This document shows, piece after piece, positions 48,298 through 59,100 of a stretch of DNA of 64,000 bases. The stretch is from NCBI RefSeq assembly GCF_030463565.1, contig NC_134653.1:29015150-29079149 (forward strand), written 5' to 3'. The first letter of the stretch is position 1. Every line of letters begins with the position of its first letter. A program made the position numbers and the translations under genes. The DNA is from Pelecanus crispus (Eukaryota > Chordata > Aves > Pelecaniformes > Pelecanidae). Below the pieces are notes generated by a model that was not told the DNA's origin, searched no databases, and saw only the letters and a program-made list of their open reading frames with translations.

Positions 48298-51200
48298 CTA
48301 GAAGGGATGGAGTCTCAGTTAAATTTAAGTTCTTCGATCACAACTATTAAATGCAGAAGACCAGTGAGTATCTTCATCCTTTGTGCTAGCCTGAAACTGT
48401 ATTCCAGAATCCATATACCTTTTTTTTTTCCCCCTATTAAATTTCTTCTCCCTTAACCAGTTCCATTACTTCCAGTTCTAACACTGTATTTTCTTTCTTT
48501 TCTTTTGCACCAAAATTGATGACCACTGTCGGTCACACTTCAGGACCTTCTTTTGGAAACTCACATACATAAAAATCAAGATATAACGGTTTATTCAAGA
48601 AATTTCACTCTGTACAAATGAGGAGTACAAACCAGACAGCTTGATGACCACTACAGTTACACTTACTTCTCTTTTACATTAGGATAGTTTTTCCTATTTT
48701 TGACCAGATAAATGGTCTGTTATACAACGTTGGCTGCATCATGCAGTAATTAAGGACATCTCCACAAACATGAGACTGGGTCTCTCTTTCCATTTGCATG
48801 TGTTAGCTACATAGCACCATGATTTCCTCCAGAACTTACATAGACTCTATTATTTTCTTTGTCAGGACTTCACCAAAATCCCTCTTCATCCCTTTTTTAA
48901 GGGTATCTGACAGGATAAGAGTGGGCAGATTGCTAACATTTCCATCAGCATGAACTTCCTCATCTTCATCAATTATCCTAGGAATGGAGGGGGAAGAGGG
49001 AGATAAACACTATTGAGCATACTGTTAACAGGCACATGCACTGCAAACTACAGTTATATCTACGTGCACTGCATTGTACAGTGTAGGTATCTGACCTAGG
49101 CTGGGTACCAGAAGCAGCGGGGCCATGTTAACATGAGTCTCTCTTGGGCCAATATACCCTAAGAATGACTGTTACCATAGAAGCCACCTGAGCAGTTATG
49201 CCACTTCTGGTACCTGAGCTAGCTTTGTTATCCCTGCATCGTCCAGCAGTGCACAATGCAGACATACACTAAGAGAAAATAAATAAATTCACTTCAGGGG
49301 AAAGTGTATGACTCAGTCACATGCCAAGAGTGAGTCTCAGTTATGCAGTAGCTTCGCCTGCTCAATTCCCCATATCTTAACTTTGAGAATTATTGAAAAG
49401 CTACTGAATAAAGTTCTTAGCCTTCAAGGACATTGCACCAATTTCTCAGAGATTAAAATGGTACAAAAAGTTGAAGCATTTAGAACAAACTGGAGGTATC
49501 TCCTTTGGTTTTGGTAAACCTTTTAAAGAAAATTTAGCAGAGTAGCTGGGAAGGATGGGGAACAATCCTCTGAGAGGCCCAAAGTGGACTCTGTGATGCA
49601 GATATAGCCAGATAATAAAGACATATAGCACTACTCTGATTTACCCATGAAAAAATAAAATAATCTAACAGTACCTTGCTTCCCTTCACGCATCATCTAT
49701 GGAGTAATCATCTAAAAAAAAATCTTGTTTTATAATTTATGTAACTTTTGGCTTTTCTAATAACTGTCTGCAGTGGTCATTTCAGGTAATTCAGAATACT
49801 AGCTCAAACTGCAGTCAACTGATATATACACGCGACATTCCCAGAAATCTTTCAAAGGCAAGAATCCACAGTACATTCATTAAACGATTGCAATAGACTG
49901 CCCATAACCACCCCATTACCCCAGTACCAAGCCATCTGGTATTTAACAGCAAGATGAACCTCAGTCTTATTGCATATGCGCAGAGAGATCTCTCTGGTTC
50001 ATGCTACTCTCTACACCCACAAGTTCACAGCTATCTCGAGCATTTAGACGTACTAATCACAGAACATGCTGCAATGGGCTGAAAAAAGCCGAGCTCAAGT
50101 CTGACCAGATACCATCAGTTAAAATTTGAGCTCTGCATACTCACAAAAGAGCATAAAACCCCACTATGGTATACTGATGCTGCATAATGATTGTGAAAAG
50201 GTGGTTATTTATTCAGCATTTCTTGCTCTCAATTTCAGATCACGGTATCAGCCCCAAGACTCATAGGACCACAGGTAGCCTAAAAAGAAATCACTTGAAC
50301 AGAAGGTTCATCTCAGACTTACAGTAATGTTATTACACTGCTAAGCGCTAGATTTAACCCTTAATGCCCACCAAAAAAGGGAAAGCTCAGCAAAGCCAGT
50401 CTACTTAATCCCTGCATTTACCTGTCCTCAATTTCCTGAAGCTTCCTGCGAGCAACCTCGCATTGCTGTTCCCCCATTGTCTGATCCATTTCTTCACAGG
50501 GAATTTCTAACATGGCAGGTTCAGGACCGCTGCCACCATACTGACTTGCTACCTCCCCAGCTGCCTGCTGACCTGCACAGAGAATCCATTCTTCAGTGTT
50601 GGGATTCAAAGGGCAATTTTTGGCTCCTGTCAATCTCTTCTTCCTCACAGGACAACTAGGAAACAAAATAAGTTTACAATTGTCAAAAGAGAAACGTGGC
50701 ATTCTACAGGAAAAAATGTTATAGAATGTCATGTGCATTTCAACAGATTTGACATACTATGGAAACACAACCTCCACAAAGAAAATAAATCCACATTGCT
50801 CTTATTAAAATGTGGGTACCCATGCAAGAAAATCAGCACTACACAATTAGTTAGGTAACTTAAATGGGTTTCGGCTTATGTGGAATTCAGGGGAAGAATT
50901 CCAAATGGAAGCAGTGATAGAATTTCCCTTCCTGCATATGTTGTAGGCGAGATATGCTCAAATCTTTAAACAAAACAAAACACAAATTCAGATTTTTCAG
51001 GCTGTAAAAGACAAATTTAATTTACCCTTCCGCCTCTTCTTCTAGCTTATGCTTCTTTCCACAGCGAATAGAGACACTGCAAAAGAAAAAGAAACAGTTA
51101 TTTAGCTTCTAATTCTATCTTCCAGTGACACTGAGATTTTCAAACAATATTTCCCTCCTTTTTAAAATTTCACTTGCAGCTAAGAGCAACAGTCGCAGTA

Positions 51201-52163
51201 TGTCACCAGCTGTGAAGGGAGCGTAAAAGTTTTGGACAATAAATGACCACTTTGTTCCAAGGAAAGTCAAAGGTGGCTGTAATTACTCAGTTCTCTGAGC
51301 AGAATTCCATGCTAATTTCTCCTCCTCTATTTATTTTTTCCACAAGGGGCAAGACCAATTTTTGCTAAAATTCAAATGCTTCAAGAAGCAACACGTGATC
51401 CAACTTCAGTCTCTTAATACATTGTCTCACAGTGGCATATTCAAATTAAATACGATCAAACAACAACATTTTAGAAAATAATTTAAGTTTTTTGTGCTCA
51501 TGTATGAGAGAGAGCAAGTTAAAAAAGCCCAATGATAGAAAAAAGTACTCGAGCTTAAAAGCGTGTCAAGAGGTTGGTAAACTTGATCACATCTCTGTCC
51601 TTTTAGAAGGCTCCTTCACCCCCCACCGCCAAACTTCAAGGCCGTAAGACGAGCGCAATACAATCCTAACACTGCACAAGCGAAACACGACTAGAAGAAA
51701 ACAAATTATAACCCGTCTTGAAAAGAAGGCTTATCTCACACGGACAACGCCGCTGAGAAACAAATCCGTGCCTCCCCCGCTCCAGCGGGAACCGGTTCTG
51801 CACTTACTGGCTGTGAGGCTGCTGCTGGTGCAGGCCCTGCGGGTATGCCGCGCTCGTGAAGGAGCCCACCGGGGCGACCGGCGAGCCCTCGTTGTAACTC
51901 CCCAGCGCAGCCAGGGAGGCGACGTCGAAGCTGCTCGGCAGATACAGGCCGGAGGAACCGCCGCCATCGGCGCCCTCGCGTCCGTCCCCTGCCATCACCA
52001 TCATGGGGGGCTGCAGGCGGTGGTGGCCGGCGGCTCCGGGCTGCGGCTCGTCCCGCGCCGCTGCCGGCGGGCCGTGGCGGTCAGGGGCAGCGGCCGGAGC
52101 CTGGGGGAACTCCACGGCAGGACCCGCAGGGATGCCCTGACAGGATCTGCCCAGGGCTGCCAT
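48045..52163 (-). CDS. CCDC117: CCDC117, coiled-coil domain protein 117 (complete, 5 coding exons)
   Basis: Minus-strand exons in order: 52163-51808, 51076-51026, 50655-50422, 48977-48840 and 48297-48045 (stop TAG at 48047-48045). The phases agree throughout, giving 343 aa against about 279 in human; most of the extra length is in the Ala/Pro/Gly-rich N-terminal exon. Family landmarks are the start MAALGR, the basic [10 protein letters not shown] (120-129), CPVRKKR (137-143), the most conserved block [19 protein letters not shown], the acidic [32 protein letters not shown] and the C terminus EEEMEL. The CEEMDQ to EIEDR region is the likely short coiled coil. The human protein has been reported to work with the cytosolic iron-sulphur assembly machinery; that is recalled knowledge and not visible here. 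It shares its promoter head to head with SLC2A11B. Confidence 0.96.
48840..48977 (-). CDS. CCDC117: CCDC117 coding exon 4
   Basis: 138 bases, residues 215-259. It reads [20 protein letters not shown] then [14 protein letters not shown] and ends IIESM across the intron. The acceptor is ATTCCTAG and the donor AT|GTAAGT. Confidence 0.95.
50422..50655 (-). CDS. CCDC117: CCDC117 coding exon 3 (conserved core)
   Basis: 234 bases, residues 136-214. It holds [23 protein letters not shown] and the family-defining [19 protein letters not shown] followed by LQEIEDR. The acceptor is TTTCCTAG and the donor AG|GTAAAT. Confidence 0.95.
51026..51076 (-). CDS. CCDC117: CCDC117 coding exon 2
   Basis: 51-base micro-exon encoding [16 protein letters not shown] between TTTTGCAG and GG|GTAAAT. 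It is the basic-to-acidic segment that matches RVSVHCKKKHK in human. Confidence 0.92.
51808..52163 (-). CDS. CCDC117: CCDC117 coding exon 1
   Basis: Residues 1-118 plus two bases of His119. Starts [10 protein letters not shown]; rich in Ala, Pro and Gly, then HQQQPHS. The donor is CCA|GTAAGT on the minus strand. Confidence 0.93.
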
Positions 52164-52376
52164 TTCCTGCTGCCGGGGAGAAAGAGGACATCAACGCGGC
52201 CCGTCCGCACCACCGAGCGGGGCGGCCCCCTCAGGGTAGGGGCCCGGGGCCGACGCCGGCTCCCGCCGTGCTACGGGAGGAGGCCCGCGGCCCCGGCCCG
52301 AGGCCGCCCTCCCGCCGCTGGCGACCCGCGCTGAGCAGCGGCGCAGGTGAGCCGGCCCAGCGGCACCGCCGGCCGC

Positions 52377-52444
52377 CCCGCCGCCGCCGCAGCAGCAGCA
52401 GCAGCAGCAGACACCGGCTGCCCGACACCGGCTGCCCGACACCG
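52377..52444. repeat. CCG/CAG microsatellite followed by a 14-bp tandem
   Basis: A short CCG run, then about seven CAG triplets (52390-52410; CTG on the CCDC117 sense strand), then about 2.4 copies of ACACCGGCTGCCCG (52411-52444). It lies 210-280 bp upstream of the CCDC117 start codon, probably in the promoter or 5' UTR. Confidence 0.9.
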
Positions 52445-52480
52445 CTCGCCCCCCCGCCCGCGCCGCGGAGCGCTCACCGC

Positions 52481-52500
52481 CGGGCCGGGCCGGGCCGGGC
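52481..52500. repeat. GGGCC pentamer run
   Basis: About four tandem GGGCC units, the same unit type as in the large array beside XBP1, in the CCDC117 promoter region. Confidence 0.85.
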
Positions 52501-52581
52501 CCGGAGCTGGACGACACCGCCAGAGCCCAGGTCCTTTCCAGGCCTTTCGCCGCGCTTGGAGAAGGCGGGCGCGGGCACTAT

Positions 52582-52757
52582 GGGTGTTGTAGTCCCGGGC
52601 GGCGGCCCGCGGGGCGCGGCGGGAGCTGTAGTCCCGGGCGGCGGCGGAGGCGGCCCGCGGGGCGCGGCGGGAGCTGTAGTCCCGGGCGGCGGCGGAGGCG
52701 GCCCGCGGGGCGCGGCGGGAGCTGTAGTCCGGGCGGCGGCGGAGGCGGCCCGCGGGT
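52582..52757. repeat. 48-bp tandem array carrying ACTACANNTCCC (ZNF143/THAP11-type) sites
   Basis: Four copies of a G+C-rich unit. GGGAGCTGTAGT occurs at 52621, 52669 and 52717 (48-bp spacing), and the related GGGTGTTGTAGT at 52582 (39 bp before, lacking nine bases of the unit). The reverse complement of each of the last three is ACTACAGCTCCC, which fits the ACTACANNTCCC promoter motif bound by ZNF143/THAP11. The copies continue GCGGCGG and CCCGCGG. The array lies inside the bidirectional promoter. Confidence 0.9.
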
Positions 52758-53112
52758 GTGAAGTCTTCGCCGGCGCCGCGATGGTGTCGTGGCGGCCGTG
52801 GGGCAGCACGGAGCCCCGGGGCAGGGCAGGGCAGGGCGCGGCTGTCCCCGCCGGGAGCGGGGGGCCCCTGCCCTCCCCGGCAGCGGCAAAGCCCCGGTTC
52901 CCGAGGCAGCGTCGAGACAGACCCGCTTTTGTCTGCGGCCTGGCGTAATCTCCGCGGCCGGCAGCCAGAACCGCCGGGCTGGGGCGGGCCGGCCGCGGAG
53001 CAGCCAAATCCCAGTCAGATGAGGAGCTCAGCCCGCAGCTCTGCCCCGTTCTGTGGGCTGTGGCCGCGGGGAAGCAGCGAGCGAGTGCCGCAGTCGTGAG
53101 CTGTCGGGAGGC

Positions 53113-53130
53113 ATGGCGCCGCCGCGCAAG
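53113..53130 (+). CDS. SLC2A11B: SLC2A11B first coding exon 1a (MAPPRK)
   Basis: ATG with G at -3 and +4, six codons, then AAG|GTAAGC, phase 0. It lies at the downstream edge of the shared CpG island and is the preferred main start, because it gives the residue numbering expected for the bird gene. Confidence 0.7.
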
Positions 53131-56100
53131 GTAAGCGCCCTGTCGCCCTGTAGAGCTACAGCTGGCGGGTGACTGACGGGCATGGCTTCTGCTCTGGCTT
53201 AAGCGCAGAAAGTGCATGTGCTGTGGTAGGAAACGTGGGAAAGCTCTCTCTGGCTGCTGTGAGGCGTTAGGGAAGTTGGACGGGTCTGTCACAAAGTCGT
53301 GAACCATTGAGAAGAATCCCAATGGCTAGTGATGGAAGGCAAAAAATCTGCGTTGTAACACAATAATAACTTCATTTCTTTGGCACCTTTTATTCCTGTA
53401 GTGTAGTTTACTAAATTTTGCAAAGGAAATCAAATTCAGCCCGTGCTAAGAATGGAGAACCAGCCCCTGCTGAGAGGGCCTAGCACGCACAGCAAGGTAA
53501 GCAGAACTGTCCTGGCCGCTGAAGATGGGTCCTGCAGAGAGTTTGGAGCTTTAACAATGATGCACAGATGTGAAATTCTCTGATTGTTTCATGTTTACTT
53601 TTAAATAAAAATACATTAGATGATGAGGCTTGTAAAGTTTTGTATTTTCCTTAGACACCCAGCTGTGTTATAAAATGGAAGCTGTAAAAGCATGTTTGTG
53701 GCATGTTTCTGAAATGAGGCAAAAGTGCTTATAAACTGTCAGGAGTTAAGTAGCTTACGGAACAGATAAGGCTGTTGTCTGTGCTCGAAGAAATCAGGGC
53801 CTAAACTCCAATTTAACACCATGTTTGTGTAATGAGCAGACTGATTTGGGCAGGAAGAAGAATGGAGCTGTCAGAGGAAAACGTAAGTTATGTGATGTAT
53901 GTTAGCAATTCTGGCAGGTTTTTTGTTAGTTTTTGTTTTCCGTCTTTTCTAGATTCCAGGTTGTACCCATGAGACACACAAAATACCTTGACAGTAGTTG
54001 GTTAATAGGAAGGTCTGAGTATGCAGTGCCTATATTTACCACCTCTAGTTTTATTTTTTTCTACCATACTCGCTGCAGCCCTTGCTTACTACTCCTAATT
54101 CATTGCTTTTGTTGTCATTCAGAGAAACACTTTTTATTCTTGGGAGACTGTAAGGAAATACTAATTGGATTTTACTTCAATAAAATCAATTTCAACTTCT
54201 TCTGAATTTCAGTCCTGAATGGAGGAAGTTTTGATTAATTATCTTCAGGAAAGACACGGCTCTTTCAGAATACAGTATAGTATCTGGAATCACTCAACAC
54301 TTCTGGGAACTGGACCAAGAATGAGAATGATGAAGAATTAGTCTACATACCTGACAATGAGAGATTCAGGGAGTACAAGCTTATAGAAAAAAATTTATGT
54401 ACAGTCTTTACCTATGAAGGAAGAGGAAATTTGATGACAGAATTGGCTTTAATATAAGAGACATTGTTGTGTCCAGCTGCAGTTGGACAAAAAGATACTA
54501 TGAGATGAAATTAGGACCTAATTTTTAATGAAAGGGTTGTTAAACTTTTGAACTGGATGTTGGTTTTAGTACTGTCATATTCAATTAAAAAGTACAGTTA
54601 AGAAGCATCACATCAGAAAGCCAGACGTTGTATAAACCTCTACAGATCTTCTCGGACCCAGAGGCCTCATCCAAAGTATAACGTTTTATGACCAATTAGA
54701 CTCTCTTGAGATTAGAATGTATCATAATAGTGGTTTCTATTGACCTTAAAACCTGTAAGTCTGTGAATCTATTAATTTTAGTTCCTAAATACTGATTTAG
54801 GAATGTAACTAGGTAATCAATACTGAAAAATTAAAAAATAGATGCTAATAAACTTTAGATTTAATACTATTATCAGTGAACAATATGTTGTGATTTAAGA
54901 TACTAAGGTTTAGCACTTGCTATCTTGCAGACATCCAGTAATCAACTTAGGGACTTGCTGAGGGAAATAAAATGTTATTTCTCACATCAGATGAAATGTG
55001 AGTCATAGAAATTGGGATTTGGTTAATTCTTACACCGAGTAATTGTGCCTCTATCACCAAACTTAAACAGTCCTAACATTCTTTCATGCAAAACAGACAC
55101 CGTGAGCAGCGTGGTTCATGCACGAAGCATTTAACACAGTTCAGTAAATACGCTGTCAGCAATGCAATGGCTGTGTTACCTACACTTAATCTGGATACTT
55201 GTAGTTGTTACATCTCTGAAAGACGTTAGTGATCATGGCCAAAGTCAGTGTGAAATGTTTCTTCTGCTGCAGGTGTTCTGAGAGTTTATGTAGTTTTGTA
55301 ATCAAATACTTGCACTGTTCAAAACTAAATACATTATATATTTCACCATGGTTTTCTCTTAGATATTACATGCATGTGGGTTCAAGGCCCTATCTCTTTT
55401 CATGCCCGTTACTCTCTTCTGTTCTCTAGTTCCCCACCTGGACCTTGTTTCTGGCTGTTTGTGCTGTTGGAATTGGAGGGACCTTTCAGTATGGGTATAA
55501 TGTTTCCATTATCAATGCACCCACCCAGGTAAAATACCATCTCTTGTTCACAGGGTTGTTTTACAGTAATGGAGGTATTGTGTCTAACTGGCCAAGAGGC
55601 CAAATGCACTTTTACTGCGATTGCAGCGGGAGCCAAGGCAGGCTTCCTCTTGTGTGAAGGATTCGTGTTGATTTCCAAAATGGTTTCATGTGGATTTGTT
55701 TGTGAGTACCTCCCATCAGAGATATTCTGTGTCAGATAAAAGTGCCACATGTGCCACATAAATATCTCTGTTAAAGTCTGCTTTAGAAGGATTAACTGAA
55801 TGAATAAGTAACATCTTCCAGTTACACTTTTGGCTAAAATAGCCCAGAACATTAGGAATAAAATAGAACAGAGCATTTTCAGTTGGAAGGGACCTACAAC
55901 GATCATCTAGTCCAACTGCCTGACCACTTCAGGGCTGACCAAAAGTTAAAGCATGTTATTAAGGGCATTGTCTAAATGCCTCTTAAGCAGTGACAGGCTT
56001 GGGGCATTGAACACCTCTCTAGGAAGCCTGCTCCAGTGTTTGACCACCCTTTCTGTAAAATGTCACCACCATTTCTCCTAACATGAAGTTTAAACCTCCC

Positions 56101-59100
56101 CTGATGCAGCTTTGAACCATTCCCACACGCCCTATCACTGGGTAACAGGGAGAAAGGATAGTTACATTTGTCCATCACAAGGCAGCTTACTAGGGAGCCA
56201 GAAAGTTGCATGTGTAGTGTCTGAGTACCTCACAGGTATTTTCAGCTAGTTGTTACTTTTGCATCCATTTCATGGCCTGGTGGATTCTGCATATTTTGTG
56301 GCTGACTCGAGGATCTGAGCAAATGGTCTTGTGAAAATTACGGGTATCATTTTCTGCTGTCAGCTTATCTATTGTGAAACTGTGAAGACTGAATTTGCTA
56401 CAACATCATATGCTTTTTACAAAGGTTAAAATAAGTCGTTTGTGAAAGAACATGTAATATGCTGGAAACAGTCTAGGAAGTTTGTTTCTTCTGTTAAGTC
56501 TTTTTTTGCTGGCTAAGGACAGGAACCACTGACTACAGATGCATGTCAGTTCAAGAGTTTCTAAAGATTAGGAAACCACGCATGTAGAATAACAGTTAGA
56601 AGTTCTGACACGTGGATACTGAAAGAAAGGCAGAGGAATAGTAGAGTTGCAGAAAGGGATTTTACTATGAATTGTTGGATTACACCAAGGTAGGGAGTTT
56701 TAAACCAAGTGTCAGAATGAGTCTTCCGACAGTAAAATTTGTTAGGTTATGTGAGACCTCTGTGCCTACCCATCCACCCTGTCCCCCCTTCACTCAGAAG
56801 GACCTCAAAGCTCTTTTGTTGAAGTATATGGAAAGGTTATGATTCTCCTCTAGTGGAATACAGCCTCTCCTGAGGCAGGGTACGAAAGCAAAGCGGCTCG
56901 GCAGTCTTTGAGATGTATGGAGAGTAGGAAATAGTACTGTGGTCAAGGAAGATTCTGCTAGTCATTGGTGGTTTTAATATAATACAACTAAGATGATATC
57001 TTTTGTTAGCTCCCAGAACTGGTTTTCAGGATTGAGGTGCAAGTTATTTATAGTGCTACACTGTAGGGCTATACATAATGATACACATTCATCGTTCTCT
57101 TCTACTGCAGCATATACACAAGTTCTTAAATGAAACCTGGAACAGTCGTTACCGCAAGGAACTAAATCCAGATTTGCTGACTTTTCTTTGGTCTGTCATT
57201 GCTTCTATATTTTCACTTGGAGGCCTGTGTGGAGCCCTTATTGGGGGCAGCATGGCGATTCGGCTAGGCAGGTGAGTTATAGCAGCAGGCAAATAGCATG
57301 TTTTCCTTTCCTACTTTCTCACTGGATCATAAAGTAAATAAATGGAAAAGTGTGGGAGAAAATGTACCTTAGGTGACTATAAATGTTTTTCACTTCAAAG
57401 CAGAGTTTTCTAGCAGATTTTTACAGTTTGTTCCAGTGTGAACTTAAAAGATGAGCCCTGAATTATCTTCCAGTGTAGTCTTTCCATTACATTTATTGAA
57501 ATCTAAGTAGGAGTATGCACATACTGTATGGTAGGAACCACAGGTCTCCCATACACGTTTGCAGCCTTCATGCCAGTAAGGACATGGTGCGCAATCTGTA
57601 ACATTTCATGCATGTTCTGTATAGATAGAGCATAAATGAACAAACCCCTACTCCTACCTTGTCAGGCATTTCTGTCATATTTATGCATTATCCTTATGTT
57701 TAGACTTTTTTTTTTTTTTTTAAATATGGGTAAATAGTTGTACCAGATACCTGGATTTCCAGTGAATAGCACATTTCTTCAGTATGAAACCCATTTTTTC
57801 CGTATTACCAGAAAGGAAAACTTTTTAAAAAACATGTTATTGCAGATTTCCTTAACATTTTTTTCCCTCCTCTTTAGGAAAGGAGCTCTTTTGATGAATA
57901 ATATTATAGCAATACTGGCCTCCATTTTAATGGGGATCAGTTTTCCTACAGGATTGTTTGAGTTACTGATTGCTGGAAGGTTTTTGATTGGCATAAATTC
58001 AGGTGAATGATTTCCTATTCCTACTTTCAACAAGCTATGGTGAATGATAAATGATTGTTACTGCTGATTCTTTAGGTATTTCGATATGTGTTTGCACACT
58101 GCTTTGTAGATACGATGACAAAAACATTCTGTAGTCTAACTTGGAATCCAAAGGCAGCTAAATTAATAGAGAAATTAACTAAGTCCGAATTCCTGGATGT
58201 TTTGGTTCAGTAACTCTTTTCAAAGCAAAATCTATTAATAGGAAAATGTTTTCCATTTACTTGCAGGTATTGGGATCTGTGTGCAGCCTCTGTATATTGG
58301 GGAGGTTGCCCCAAAACATCTTAGAGGCGGCATGGCCATGGGGACTTCCATCTTTCTGACTGGGGGGATTCTCACTGGACAAATAATTGGTCTGAGGTTA
58401 GAAAAGCTTTTTTTCCTTGCCTTGTGTTACTTGCATGTAAAGAATTCCAATTCCCTGCAAAACACTCATTGTGGCCATTGTAGCATTAGTGAATCAACTT
58501 CACACAGAAGGTCTACCTGTAAGAAGAAAGCCCTGCTTTTGTCACCTTATTCCTACAACTGCAAACCATCTGTATTATCTCCCCAGAATAGTATTCTCAG
58601 TTTAGATGGGTCAGCCAGAACAGCATCAGTAGAACAGGTACATTTATGCTGAGATCATATTTTCTGCCAGTTTCTTGCTGGAGACAGTGGACGTTCATAA
58701 GACAGGACTTGAGAGCAAAGGACTCGTAATTTCTGTATTGTAGCACTACTGCTGGTTTTGTCCCTTGTGAGATCAGATGAAGTTGCAAGGGACTTTATCC
58801 AGTTGGATCTTAAAAAGTTCCAAGAACAGAGACTGCACAGCCTTAAGATGAAAAGCTTCTTTCATGAAGTCTGCTAGAAGCTTTCCACTGCCCTAAGAGC
58901 AACTGCTAGTACCCTGAGTAACAGTACATTATCTGTTTTTTTCTCTGTCCCTCTACCAAAAGCGCTTAGACTTCTCTTTCTTTCTCCTTATTACTAGCTT
59001 CTGAATTAGCTGATTTTGCTAGATACTTCAGGTGTGAAGTGCTACAAAAAAAAGTAGAATATAAACTTCAGACTGCATAATCTAGGGTCAGTATTTAAAA

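Larger units (their letters stand above)
52164..53112. promoter_or_regulatory. Bidirectional CpG-island promoter, CCDC117 / SLC2A11B
   Basis: About 950 bp of CpG-dense DNA between the CCDC117 start codon (minus) and the first SLC2A11B start codon (plus). It holds a CAG run, a 14-bp tandem, a GGGCC run and an array of ZNF143/THAP11-like ACTACANNTCCC elements. No TATA box is visible. The head-to-head geometry implies shared regulation, or at least shared open chromatin. Confidence 0.85.
53131..55429 (+). other. SLC2A11B: SLC2A11B 5' intronic region
   Basis: 2.3 kb between exon 1a and exon 2, containing the alternative exons 1b and 1c. Past 53900 it is AT-rich with no further exon or transposon recognised. 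Confidence 0.7.

Noticed and set aside
52578-52948. Gly/Pro-rich open frames in the CCDC117-SLC2A11B promoter
   Set aside because: They are translations of the 48-bp tandem array in a CpG island.
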